Part shown: in pieces, positions 6,614 to 13,998 of the stretch
Position numbering within the stretch: position 1 is the first letter of the stretch
Layout: each line of letters starts with the position of its first letter
Translations under genes and position numbers: made by a program
The notes under the pieces: model-generated
What the model was told of the DNA's origin: nothing
Database searches by the model: none
What the model saw: only the letters and a program-made list of their open reading frames with translations
From: Firmicutes bacterium UBA4049
GTDB lineage: Bacteria; Bacillota; Desulfotomaculia; Desulfotomaculales; Nap2-2B
Direction of reading: 5' to 3'
Assembly: GCA_002382755.1 (NCBI GenBank)
Contig: DFZT01000049.1
Location: 1 to 16,253 of the forward strand
Length of the DNA stretch: 16,253 nt

Positions 6614-8764
6614 TTAAGATGAAGTAGTTATATGACTTAGATTAAGCCCCTGCCCAAATCTTGTTAAAAAAGTTGTCCCGTTTGAATCGCTTCGTACTTT
6701 TATAACCGCATTATGCCTGTCAGCTATACTGTAGCAGACCGCCAAGCCCAATCCGGTGCCGTTTTCCTTGGTTGTGAAAAAAGGTGTGCCTATTTTTTCA
6801 ATGAGTTCGGAATCAATTCCGGCGCCCTGATCCTGAACTGCCATAACTATGTCCTGATCTTCCAAATATGTCTTAATCGTCAGGACTCCCCCGGAAACCA
6901 TTGCTTCAATGCCGTTGCGGACAAGATTAAAGATTAGCTGGCGGATCTCCTTTTCGTCCAAAGACAGATCAGGAATCTTTTCTGTCTCAACAACCAGTTT
7001 AACCATGGCCTTTCTGGCATCCGCCTGGATCAAGGGAAAAACAGCCCTGATTATATCGTTTAAATTTTGAATTTTTAACTCTATTGCCTTGTGTTTCGAC
7101 AGTGATAGGTAGTCTGTAACGATGGAGTTAGCCCTGTCAAGCTCGCCAATCATTAATTCAAACACGTCTTTAAAGGGCATGCATTCTTTTTTGTCACCCA
7201 GGTATTGCAGGTATCCCCGCACAGTCGTCATAGGATTCCTTATCTCGTGGGCAATTCCGGCAGCCATTTGCCCAACCAGGTTTAAGCGTTCCAAACGCAG
7301 CATTTCTTTTTCAAATTTTCGCAAAACGGTAATATCGTTAAACAGCATTAACAGACAGCGCTGACCGCGAAGGTTAATCAGCACCCCTGAATACAAACCC
7401 ATCCCGGTTTCTCCGGATTTTTTACGGTATTTGATTTCGTAGTTATAGATTTGGCCATATTCCTTTATCCTTTCAATAATCCTGGAATAATCAACTGGAT
7501 CAAGTAAATTAATCTCAAAAAAGTAATGGCCGACCACTTCTTCCCTGTTATAGCCGCAATTCTCCAAGAAAACTTCATTTGTATCAATAATTTTTTCATC
7601 AGCCAGCGCAATCAAGGACATTGCAACAGGATTTGCCCTAAATACCTTTGAAAAACATTCTTCCGACAAGCGCAGGGCTTCCTCGTATTTATTTCTTTCT
7701 ATAGCGCTGACTATAATTTCTCCTGTCACTTTAAGAAGCATGACAAATTCGCCGGTCCATTTCTTTCCCGACTTTTTAGCTTCCGCTCCTATAAAACCGA
7801 CCAGTTTATTTCCATAAATCAAAGGAGCAGCGATAACTGATTGAACTCCCATAAACAAAAAAAACTCTCTTTCAGCATTTGCTTCGGGAGGCAGGTCCTT
7901 GACATCGGGAATAAGGATGCTCTCAAAGTTATTTAGTTTACCCCACCACCAGGCATGCTCCTCTTTAGACGGATTCCGGTTTAAAGCTCCGGCGGCTTCA
8001 TTCCCTTCATCAAACCAGCTATAAAAAGCGTACTCATTTGAACCGCTTTCGGGGAGATAAATAATACAAACCCTGTCCGCCCCGCTGAAGTCCCCTATGG
8101 TTTCTAGAGCGTTGTTTATCCCCAAGTTTATCTTTTCTGAAGTAAGACTGATAAACTTTGTCGATATGTTGGCGATTATTTCCTCCAGTTGAAGCCGATA
8201 CTGCAGCCGCTTTTGCTGCTGGCCTTCCAGGTCTGAAAGCCCCCCGATAAACCAACCGACAACAAACATCACGCAAATTAAAATAAGCCCTTGCTCCAGC
8301 AAATTAACATGCAAAGCAGGATTAATTAAAGGAAATAATATCTGGTGAAGCATAAGGATTACAGCGCAGAGGAAGGCCATGATCATTCCGGCTACCTTGC
8401 CTAAAACTGAGGCGGTAACCAGAATAGGCAGAAAAAAAATAGCCCAACCGTATGAAATATTATTCCCCCTGGCGAACAAGGTTAGTATGGAGATTACCAA
8501 AGGAATGGTTATATAAACAAGATCAATCCAGGAAAAGGACTTATTCCGCAGTGGAGGAAATGCGTTTTGAACATATAACAGGACTGTGCCAAAGACCAGG
8601 AGACTGATTAAAATAAAGCACCGGATGTTCGATGCCGGGTAAATTTCCTTGGGAATAAAATTGCGATCCAGGATAAAAAAACAAATCAGAATCAGCAGAG
8701 AAAACATATGCGTGGCGCTTATATACTCACGCAGTTCTTTTGTCTTTTCCTTTTCAAAGTCCAT
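6614..8764 (-). CDS. Membrane GAF-PAS sensor histidine kinase, sporulation-kinase type
   Basis: 716 residues. The N-terminus (about 18-178) forms roughly six membrane helices with little outside the membrane. A GAF domain (about 195-355) and a PAS domain (about 366-480) follow. HisKA has the H-box GIAHEIRNPMTTVRGYLQ with phospho-acceptor His506, then an HATPase_c domain: N-box LIFNLVRNGIEAM, G1 DQGAGI (645-650), F-box TPFFTTKENGTG and G2 GLGLAV. The H-box and domain order resemble KinA/KinB-type kinases that phosphorylate Spo0F or Spo0A, and differ from AgrC, which is a GHKL/HPK10 kinase. ATG 8764 follows GGGAGAG. The gene starts 29 bases after agrB in the same run, so it is the likely signalling output of this peptide locus. 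No response regulator is adjacent. Confidence 0.92.
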   Translation of the reverse strand: MDFEKEKTKELREYISATHMFSLLILICFFILDRNFIPKEIYPASNIRCFILISLLVFGTVLLYVQNAFPPLRNKSFSWIDLVYITIPLVISILTLFARGNNISYGWAIFFLPILVTASVLGKVAGMIMAFLCAVILMLHQILFPLINPALHVNLLEQGLILICVMFVVGWFIGGLSDLEGQQQKRLQYRLQLEEIIANISTKFISLTSEKINLGINNALETIGDFSGADRVCIIYLPESGSNEYAFYSWFDEGNEAAGALNRNPSKEEHAWWWGKLNNFESILIPDVKDLPPEANAEREFFLFMGVQSVIAAPLIYGNKLVGFIGAEAKKSGKKWTGEFVMLLKVTGEIIVSAIERNKYEEALRLSEECFSKVFRANPVAMSLIALADEKIIDTNEVFLENCGYNREEVVGHYFFEINLLDPVDYSRIIERIKEYGQIYNYEIKYRKKSGETGMGLYSGVLINLRGQRCLLMLFNDITVLRKFEKEMLRLERLNLVGQMAAGIAHEIRNPMTTVRGYLQYLGDKKECMPFKDVFELMIGELDRANSIVTDYLSLSKHKAIELKIQNLNDIIRAVFPLIQADARKAMVKLVVETEKIPDLSLDEKEIRQLIFNLVRNGIEAMVSGGVLTIKTYLEDQDIVMAVQDQGAGIDSELIEKIGTPFFTTKENGTGLGLAVCYSIADRHNAVIKVRSDSNGTTFLTRFGQGLNLSHITTSS

Positions 8765-8793
8765 TTTGTTCTCTCCCGGCAGAGTTATTCAAC

Positions 8794-9429
8794 TTAAATT
8801 TTTCTTCGAAAAGCTATACTGTCTACATAAGAAAAAAAGATATGCCCCGGTTTATTTAGTATAAAGGAAACCCATAAAATGCTTAAAGCCAGGCAAAGTT
8901 GAATTTCGGCAGCTCTCACCAAGGAACTTAGATGCAAATAAAAAATTATCGCAGTAAATATAATAACTGCTATAATAGAAAGTATTTTTAATTTTTTCCT
9001 CCTTAATTGAGATATTATAGGCGCATTTGCAGTATCTACAGGGGCTTTCAAAAAAACTGATAACAGCCCTGCGGATACCGCAACGACCGATATTGCGTTA
9101 TTACAAAAAGAAGCGTTGTGCAATGACAAAAAAGCGGCCAAAAGGGCAAGCAAGGGGAAAATAATGATCGAAACCAAAGCGCACCGCCAGGCTGAATTGG
9201 AATGAGCCCCGCCCGCAGCCTGCCTGAAGGTTGCTACGGTTATCAGGCAGGTTACTGTCCCCGGGAAAACACCCAGTAAATAACCAAACAACAGTGTAAA
9301 GAAAATATTTGCTCCATTAAGGATAATAAGTTCAATCACATATGCTAAGATTTCCTTCTGCTCAGACCGGAGCCCGGCTTTTGAAGCCAGGTAACCTGCC
9401 CAGTAACTGCTAAAAGGAAGGTAACTCAT
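8794..9429 (-). CDS. agrB: AgrB-like peptide-processing membrane endopeptidase
   Basis: AgrB cuts the C-terminal tail of AgrD and closes the thiolactone ring in the membrane. 211 residues from ATG 9429, with 5-6 hydrophobic helices. The catalytic region FRQAAGGAHSNSAWRC contains His76 and Cys83, seven apart as in staphylococcal AgrB (His77/Cys84), and the preceding Arg. A second family signature, APVDTANAPI followed by a basic RRKKLK stretch, is also present. The start ATG overlaps the stop of the preceding gene in an ATGA; a GTG nine bases upstream (9438) is an alternative. Tight coupling to the membrane protein at 9426-9896 suggests joint action. Confidence 0.93.
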   Translation of the reverse strand: MSYLPFSSYWAGYLASKAGLRSEQKEILAYVIELIILNGANIFFTLLFGYLLGVFPGTVTCLITVATFRQAAGGAHSNSAWRCALVSIIIFPLLALLAAFLSLHNASFCNNAISVVAVSAGLLSVFLKAPVDTANAPIISQLRRKKLKILSIIAVIIFTAIIFYLHLSSLVRAAEIQLCLALSILWVSFILNKPGHIFFSYVDSIAFRRKI

Positions 9430-9896
9430 AATCTCCACGCTTCCTGGTCAGGTTTTATAAACTTTGTAGTTATTATAGCAGCAAGAATCATAATTAAGGC
9501 CTGGAGCAGGCCGGCAAAAAACCATAGCATGTTATTTGAACTAAAAGCCTCAATGCTCATACCTGAAACTAAAATAAATACCTCGGTGATGACATATTCA
9601 AGGACCGCAAGCATTGCCATGCTGGCAAAAACGATAATAAAACTTTTGCTTAAAGGAACTTTCGTGACTTTTGCAATAAACAGAACTAAAATTATTAATT
9701 CCGCGATCATATGGGTGAACATGGGAACTCCCGGTAAATTCCTGATTATATAAACAATTATAACCAGCGCTAATCCCGCCAAAAATATCCTTCCCCAGCG
9801 GAAGGGAACTGAACCAAAGGCTAAACTTAATGCAATTACGCCGGCTATTTCAAGAAATCCAGGCACAAGAAATAACAAAATTTCTTCCCATTTCAT
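9426..9896 (-). CDS. Membrane protein, stand-alone sensor-like, paralogue of 10195-10653
   Basis: 156 residues with about five hydrophobic helices and no soluble domain. It is clearly homologous to the protein at 10195-10653: IAGVIALSLAFGSVPFRWGR matches VGIIALSLALGHVPLLWGR, and both end in KPxQ(D/E)AW. The texture resembles N-terminal sensor regions of AgrC-like kinases, but the kinase part is absent. The start ATG 9896 has AGGAG 7 bases upstream. It is directly coupled to agrB (ATGA overlap) and lies after the terminator downstream of agrD. It may help sense or handle the Agr peptide; this is inference from context. Confidence 0.8.
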   Translation of the reverse strand: MKWEEILLFLVPGFLEIAGVIALSLAFGSVPFRWGRIFLAGLALVIIVYIIRNLPGVPMFTHMIAELIILVLFIAKVTKVPLSKSFIIVFASMAMLAVLEYVITEVFILVSGMSIEAFSSNNMLWFFAGLLQALIMILAAIITTKFIKPDQEAWRL

Positions 9897-9994
9897 CCTG
9901 CCACTCCTGTACTCCAGCTGCTTTTCAAATCACCACTTTCCTTAGTGTAATTTCAACAAATATTACCAAATCCCTTCAAAAATAAAGAGGTTGT

Positions 9995-10030
9995 AAATAA
10001 AAAAAGGAGGCTGAATAAACAACCTCCTTC
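9995..10030 (-). terminator. Terminator between agrD and the downstream agr genes
   Basis: On the minus strand AAGGAGG (10029-10023) pairs with CCTCCTT (10010-10004) across a 12-base loop, followed by a seven-T run and ATTT. It starts about 10 bases after the agrD stop. No convincing promoter was found between it and the gene at 9896, so downstream expression probably depends on read-through. Confidence 0.8.
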
Positions 10031-10039
10031 CCGTGTTGA

Positions 10040-10171
10040 TTACTTTCTTAGGGTTTCAGGCACTGTAGGCTGGTAATGACTTATTGAACATGCCGAGGAG
10101 GACATAATTGTCGCTAAAAACAGTAATACGGTTGTTGAAACAGTAACCAGTAAATACATTAGCTTTTTCAC
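10040..10171 (-). CDS. agrD: AgrD-like cyclic autoinducer pre-peptide, 43 residues
   Basis: A small gene with GTG start at 10171 and the perfect ribosome site AAGGAGGTG (10178-10186). The product begins MKKLMYLLVT, has an amphipathic hydrophobic leader (about 4-23), then SSSACSISHY, and ends QPTVPETLRK. The Cys28 plus the acidic/polar tail YQPxxPExLRK is the hallmark of AgrD precursors. By alignment with staphylococcal and listerial AgrD (cleavage before D/Y-E-P), the predicted thiolactone ring is Cys28-Ser-Ile-Ser-His32, with cleavage before Tyr33 and an unknown N-terminal trim. It sits between two paralogous membrane proteins and upstream of agrB. The peptide class is well supported; ring and ends are predictions. 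Confidence 0.9.
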   Translation of the reverse strand: MKKLMYLLVTVSTTVLLFLATIMSSSACSISHYQPTVPETLRK

Positions 10172-10194
10172 TTCTTACACCTCCTTTTTCTTAT

Positions 10195-10653
10195 TTAGAA
10201 CCCGGACCCTTTTAAAAAAACAATCTTGGGATACCTTTTCCACGCATCCTGGATAGGTTTACTGAATATCAAAACCAGTTCAGCAATAATAATCATGAAA
10301 AGGACACGCAATAAACCGATCATATTAAAACTGTCCATATTTAAATTGAAATAACCGGTAAGATATTTTAGCGCTACTAAAATAACCGTGCTTGATGTAA
10401 CTATTATTATACTTTTAGTCAATAGCACATTTGTCAGCTTGGCAATAATAATCGACAGCAATACTATTTCAATTAACACAAGCGCACCATAATCAAAATG
10501 TAAAAGTCTAAACAAATAAAGCGCTGCTGTTACAGCCAGGCTCAGAATAATTACTCTTCCCCAAAGCAATGGCACATGACCGAGTGCCAAGCTTAAGGCA
10601 ATAATCCCGACGGCTTCCGGGAAATCTTTCAAAGCAGATAAAAAGCTGATCAT
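10195..10653 (-). CDS. Membrane protein, stand-alone sensor-like, first gene of the agr run
   Basis: 152 residues, about five membrane helices, no catalytic domain. It is a paralogue of 9426-9896, sharing the IALSLAxGxVPxxWGR segment near residues 17-33, an IAKxT segment mid-way and the C-terminal KPIQDAW. ATG 10653 has AAGGAG 10 bases upstream. It ends 23 bases before agrD, whose ribosome site lies in that gap, so the two are almost certainly co-transcribed. It probably acts with the Agr peptide as sensor, helper or immunity-like partner; the sequence alone does not decide. Confidence 0.8.
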   Translation of the reverse strand: MISFLSALKDFPEAVGIIALSLALGHVPLLWGRVIILSLAVTAALYLFRLLHFDYGALVLIEIVLLSIIIAKLTNVLLTKSIIIVTSSTVILVALKYLTGYFNLNMDSFNMIGLLRVLFMIIIAELVLIFSKPIQDAWKRYPKIVFLKGSGF

Positions 10654-10749
10654 TTTTTCTTTTTCTCCTTATTTTTGTCACTAACATATCAGACAGGAAC
10701 TTATTTCTACATCTGCTACCATATTCCTTTAAAAATAATTTCAAATAAA

Positions 10750-10765
10750 GCGACATTTGTCGACA
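10750..10765 (-). promoter_or_regulatory. Tandem TGTCG elements, possible Spo0A operator
   Basis: On the minus strand TGTCGAC is followed by TGTCGCT with starts exactly 10 bp apart, the spacing of the paired 0A boxes in the Bacillus abrB promoter. Matches to TGTCGAA are 6/7 and 5/7. They lie about 100 bases upstream of the first gene of the agr run. Confidence 0.35.
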
Positions 10766-10873
10766 CATTTTGCATTGCGAATTTGTTCTAGCATTTTTTA
10801 TGCGCATTTTGTCTTGAAACTAAAAAAATATGTTAACATAAGAATATTAATAATTTACCGGGAGGGATAATCT

Positions 10874-11395
10874 TTGAGTTTAAATAATGCAATGCGGCTG
10901 GTCGCTGAATTAATGGCCATATCGGCGCGTACAGCTCCAAAGGGAGGCGGGCATGATTGTTTGGGAGTAAAAGTGCTCAATGAAGACGAAAAGCTTTCTC
11001 TGGCGGAAGCAATGGTCAGCTATGGCGTTGAGTCAAAAAAGATAAATTTTGACCGTGATGCGGAAAATGTGCGCAAATCTGACGCTGTTCTTCTTATTTC
11101 AGTTGATCAGAACAAGTCGCTTGGTTTAAATTGCGGAGCATGCGGATGTGAGACATGCAGTGAAATAGAAGGTAAAGAAGGTCCGGAATTTTTTGGCCCT
11201 ATTTGCGCCTGGCGGTTGATCGATCTGGGTATCGCGCTGGGTTCCGCCGCAAAAACCGCCAGCATGCTTAATGCGGATAATCGTATTATGTACAGGATCG
11301 GAGTGGTCGCCCGCAAGATCGGGTTAAGCAAAGGATCGATCGTTGTTGGAATTCCAATATCCGCTTACAGCAAGAATATATACTTTGACAGATAA
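10874..11395 (+). CDS. DUF2148 ferredoxin-domain protein
   Basis: 173 residues, the only plus-strand gene of the window. TTG start at 10874 with GGGAGGG (10860-10866) 8 bases upstream. It belongs to the family of uncharacterised proteins with a ferredoxin domain (DUF2148), common in anaerobes. The Cys cluster is LNCGACGCETCSE followed by GPICAWR, enough to hold an iron-sulfur cluster. The N-terminus has the family's SARTAPKGGGHD segment. Its role is unknown; a cytoplasmic redox or sensing function is likely. It is transcribed divergently from the agr run and converges on comFC. A weak promoter (TTGAAA at 10814-10819, 17 bases, CATAAG) is possible. Confidence 0.85.
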   Translation: MSLNNAMRLVAELMAISARTAPKGGGHDCLGVKVLNEDEKLSLAEAMVSYGVESKKINFDRDAENVRKSDAVLLISVDQNKSLGLNCGACGCETCSEIEGKEGPEFFGPICAWRLIDLGIALGSAAKTASMLNADNRIMYRIGVVARKIGLSKGSIVVGIPISAYSKNIYFDR

Positions 11396-11398
11396 CTA

Positions 11399-11440
11399 CT
11401 TTGACGGGGCGTCAAGCCCCCTTCTTTCATATCGTCAAAG
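11399..11440. terminator. Nested hairpins between converging genes
   Basis: GGGGC (11406-11410) pairs with GCCCC (11416-11420) around GTCAA, followed by CTTCTTTC. An outer repeat CTTTGACG (11399-11406)/CGTCAAAG (11433-11440) encloses it and covers the last codons of comFC. TTGAC (11401-11405) could instead pair with GTCAA (11411-11415). It probably ends the DUF2148 transcript; the T-run is poor. Confidence 0.5.
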
Positions 11441-12332
11441 TCTTTGAAAAATTACTCGTATTTGTGGCAAGAGGGTCTGTTAAGTCTGCTTTCTTCCTGA
11501 TAGTGGATGTAGTAACTGTAGCGACAAAAACGCTTTTCAACCCGGCGTCTAATAAAACGAGGGAACACTCCGAAACTGTAGAGCCGGTTGTGAACACATC
11601 ATCTATTAGGATAACACTTTTGCCAATAGGAATTTTACTTTGGGAAACACCAAACACACCCGCTAAGTTAGATTGGCGCTGTTCCCGAAAAAGTCCGGTC
11701 TGCGCCGGGGTTTCTTTTATTTTATTTAACAGGGGAAGCAAAGGCAGACCCAAATTTTGCGAAACAATCCTGGCAAGCATTTCCGACTGGTTGAATCCTC
11801 TTTTGCGCAGGCGCTTTTTGGCAAGCGGAACAGGAACCAAACCCGCTATTTCACCATTTTTTAAATTCGTTTCCGAATGACCGAGCTCAATTAAGCTTTT
11901 CACCACTTCAGTCAACAGTCCGCCAAGCGGTTTGTTCAGATAGGTTTTACCCCCATATTTAAACTTCCAAATTGCCCTCATTAAAATTCCTTCATATGGC
12001 CCAGCCGCACGCGCAAAAGCATAAGAAGGTTCGGCCCGCCTGCATTCAAAACAGGTTGGGGATTTTTTTTCATTTTCTGATAAACCCAAAGAATTTTGTT
12101 CGCCGGCGGATAAAAAATAACGGCCGCATCTAAAACAGCGCAGCCGGCCTGGATAACTATTCAGCTTTTTTTGGCATCCTGGGCAAATACCATTAAAATC
12201 AGCTGGATCATTACAAAAAAAACAAGCGTTCCGGGGCGGGAAAACAAGGTTTAAAAAATTTTCCCAAAGATCATGAAGAAGTTCAGGACAGTTTATTTTG
12301 ATCACCTGCTTTTTTTGAAGTTTAAAAGGCAA
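11427..12332 (-). CDS. comFC: ComFC-type phosphoribosyltransferase-fold protein
   Basis: 301 residues. The N-terminus has a double zinc ribbon: CFFC ... CPGC (about 37-55), then CFRC ... CFEC. The C-terminus is a type I phosphoribosyltransferase fold with PVPLAKKRLRKRGFNQSEMLA and the PRPP loop VILIDDVFTTGSTVSE. ComFC proteins are needed for natural transformation in several bacteria, where they aid handling of incoming single-stranded DNA; the exact biochemistry is unsettled. The track start is TTG 12332, overlapping the GGDEF gene by 11 bases; a GTG at 12305 is an alternative. With comEA in the same window this suggests competence genes, but comFA and comEC are not seen. Confidence 0.9.
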   Translation of the reverse strand: MPFKLQKKQVIKINCPELLHDLWENFLNLVFPPRNACFFCNDPADFNGICPGCQKKLNSYPGRLRCFRCGRYFLSAGEQNSLGLSENEKKSPTCFECRRAEPSYAFARAAGPYEGILMRAIWKFKYGGKTYLNKPLGGLLTEVVKSLIELGHSETNLKNGEIAGLVPVPLAKKRLRKRGFNQSEMLARIVSQNLGLPLLPLLNKIKETPAQTGLFREQRQSNLAGVFGVSQSKIPIGKSVILIDDVFTTGSTVSECSLVLLDAGLKSVFVATVTTSTIRKKADLTDPLATNTSNFSKTLTI

Positions 12333-13998
12333 CCATAACCCTGTCTTTTCCGGCTTCCTTTGCCTGTTTCAGAGCCTGGCCGGCTTTTTTAACCAGGTCG
12401 GAAACATCCCTAGCGTGATCGGGATAAACAGCTACGCCAAGGCTTACTTTCAGATGCACCGTGCTTTCATCAACTTGAAATTGATGCGCGCGTATTTTTT
12501 CACGCAAATAATCGGCGAATTCCTTGGAACTCTCCCTATTAAAGCCCGGCAGGCTGATGATAAATTCCTCCCCGCCGAACCTTGCCACCAGGCCGTCGTG
12601 AATAACCTCTTCTTTTAAGAGGCCGGCCAGCAGGACCAGAATTTGATTGCCTGCCCTGTAACCAAAATACTCATTTATTATTTCAAAATGATCAACATCT
12701 AGCAGAATAAGGCTTAAGGTCGCGCCATTCTTTTTGGCCCGGTTAAATTCTACCTCTACCTGCTCGAAAAAATAGCGTTGATTAAAAATACCGGTCATGA
12801 TATCCAGATTAGCATTTTCCTGCATACGCTTAACCTGCATTTTATTGGCCAGAAAAATAGCGGTCTGGCTGCAGAGGACAGAAAGAAAATGCAGACGCCG
12901 CTGGTCAAATGCAAATGGTCTCTTTTCACCTAAAACCAGAGCTCCTAAAATTTCTGTTTCAACAAATAAGGGTACAACCATCAGTGAGCGGTGGACCTGA
13001 GTTAAACCCCCATCCTCTTTTAAACGCGGATCGGATTTTGAATCATACACAATTTCAGCCTGCCTGTTCTCTATTGCCGACCCAATAAAACCCTCGCCTT
13101 TTCCAAGCGAGGAGCCAAAAAGCTGGTTCTTATACGGGCCGACAGCCATTGCAGCCTTAAAGCATTTATAATCGTAAGACCAGAGATAAATAATTCCTGT
13201 ATAGTAGGACACTACACGACTGGTCTCTTTAAACAGAAGATCCATAATTTGTTCGCTGCTGAACTTATCGCCAGCTTTTTGGGCAATCTGATAAAAAGCA
13301 AACAGTTCTTTGTTGAATAAAGCAGTCTTGACATATAACCGCGAGACAAACTGTACTGCCAGAACCGGCAAAAATAACAAAAATGGGCCCGTAATGCCAA
13401 CCGGCCGGTAAATCAAATACATCAAAATTCCAAAGGGAATGCTGAAAAGATAAGTAAAGCCGTCCCAGTATAAAGTATCAAACCTGTATGGCTGAGAATC
13501 ATATTTGCGTCCCGGAAGAAGGTAAAGGTCAACCAACAAGTGATTGATCACAAAAAAAGAAACCAGAAAAACAAGCAGCGGCAAGAGATTGGAGGCTTTA
13601 AACCCAATATTTGACAGTGCCTGTCCGCCGGTTAGCCGGAAAAGATAATCCGCACTGCAAAGAGAAATAACATACTGGCTTGAGTTAAAAAAGGCGGTTC
13701 GCAAGGGGTTGCCCCTGTTTATTATTCCCTGACTGAATAAAACAGTAAGGGCGCTGATCCAGACGGCAGGTGCGGGCCCAAAGATCAGGTATGATGCGAA
13801 AACAACAGAAAAACCTCCCGACAACTGGCCCTGAGGCAGATAAACGGTAAACCATTCAGCAAGCGCTCCCAGAGCGATCATGATTAAGTATTCTTTGCCC
13901 AAATCGAGGTTTAGTACCCTGAAAGAAAAGAATAAAACCACCCAGCCACAAAGAGCAACCAACCAGGTGTACAGGATGTGCCTTGATTTACCGGCCAT
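12322..13998 (-). CDS. Membrane GAF-GGDEF protein, possibly degenerate diguanylate cyclase
   Basis: 558 residues. About seven hydrophobic helices (10-225) resemble an MASE-type sensor. A GAF domain follows (about 235-385), then a GGDEF domain (about 396-558). The signature is RFGGEEF (GGEEF 475-479), with the metal-site aspartates D434 and D436 in LDVDHFEIIN. However, the motif usually reading DxDxFKxxNDxxGHxxGD reads DVDHFEIINEYFGYRAGN, so Lys, Asp, His and the final guanine-contacting Asp (here Asn451) are replaced. The RxxD inhibitory site is also absent. It may make c-di-GMP without feedback, or only bind nucleotide. GAGGTG lies 8 bases before the ATG. It overlaps both neighbours by 11 bases. 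Confidence 0.9.
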   Translation of the reverse strand: MAGKSRHILYTWLVALCGWVVLFFSFRVLNLDLGKEYLIMIALGALAEWFTVYLPQGQLSGGFSVVFASYLIFGPAPAVWISALTVLFSQGIINRGNPLRTAFFNSSQYVISLCSADYLFRLTGGQALSNIGFKASNLLPLLVFLVSFFVINHLLVDLYLLPGRKYDSQPYRFDTLYWDGFTYLFSIPFGILMYLIYRPVGITGPFLLFLPVLAVQFVSRLYVKTALFNKELFAFYQIAQKAGDKFSSEQIMDLLFKETSRVVSYYTGIIYLWSYDYKCFKAAMAVGPYKNQLFGSSLGKGEGFIGSAIENRQAEIVYDSKSDPRLKEDGGLTQVHRSLMVVPLFVETEILGALVLGEKRPFAFDQRRLHFLSVLCSQTAIFLANKMQVKRMQENANLDIMTGIFNQRYFFEQVEVEFNRAKKNGATLSLILLDVDHFEIINEYFGYRAGNQILVLLAGLLKEEVIHDGLVARFGGEEFIISLPGFNRESSKEFADYLREKIRAHQFQVDESTVHLKVSLGVAVYPDHARDVSDLVKKAGQALKQAKEAGKDRVMVAF

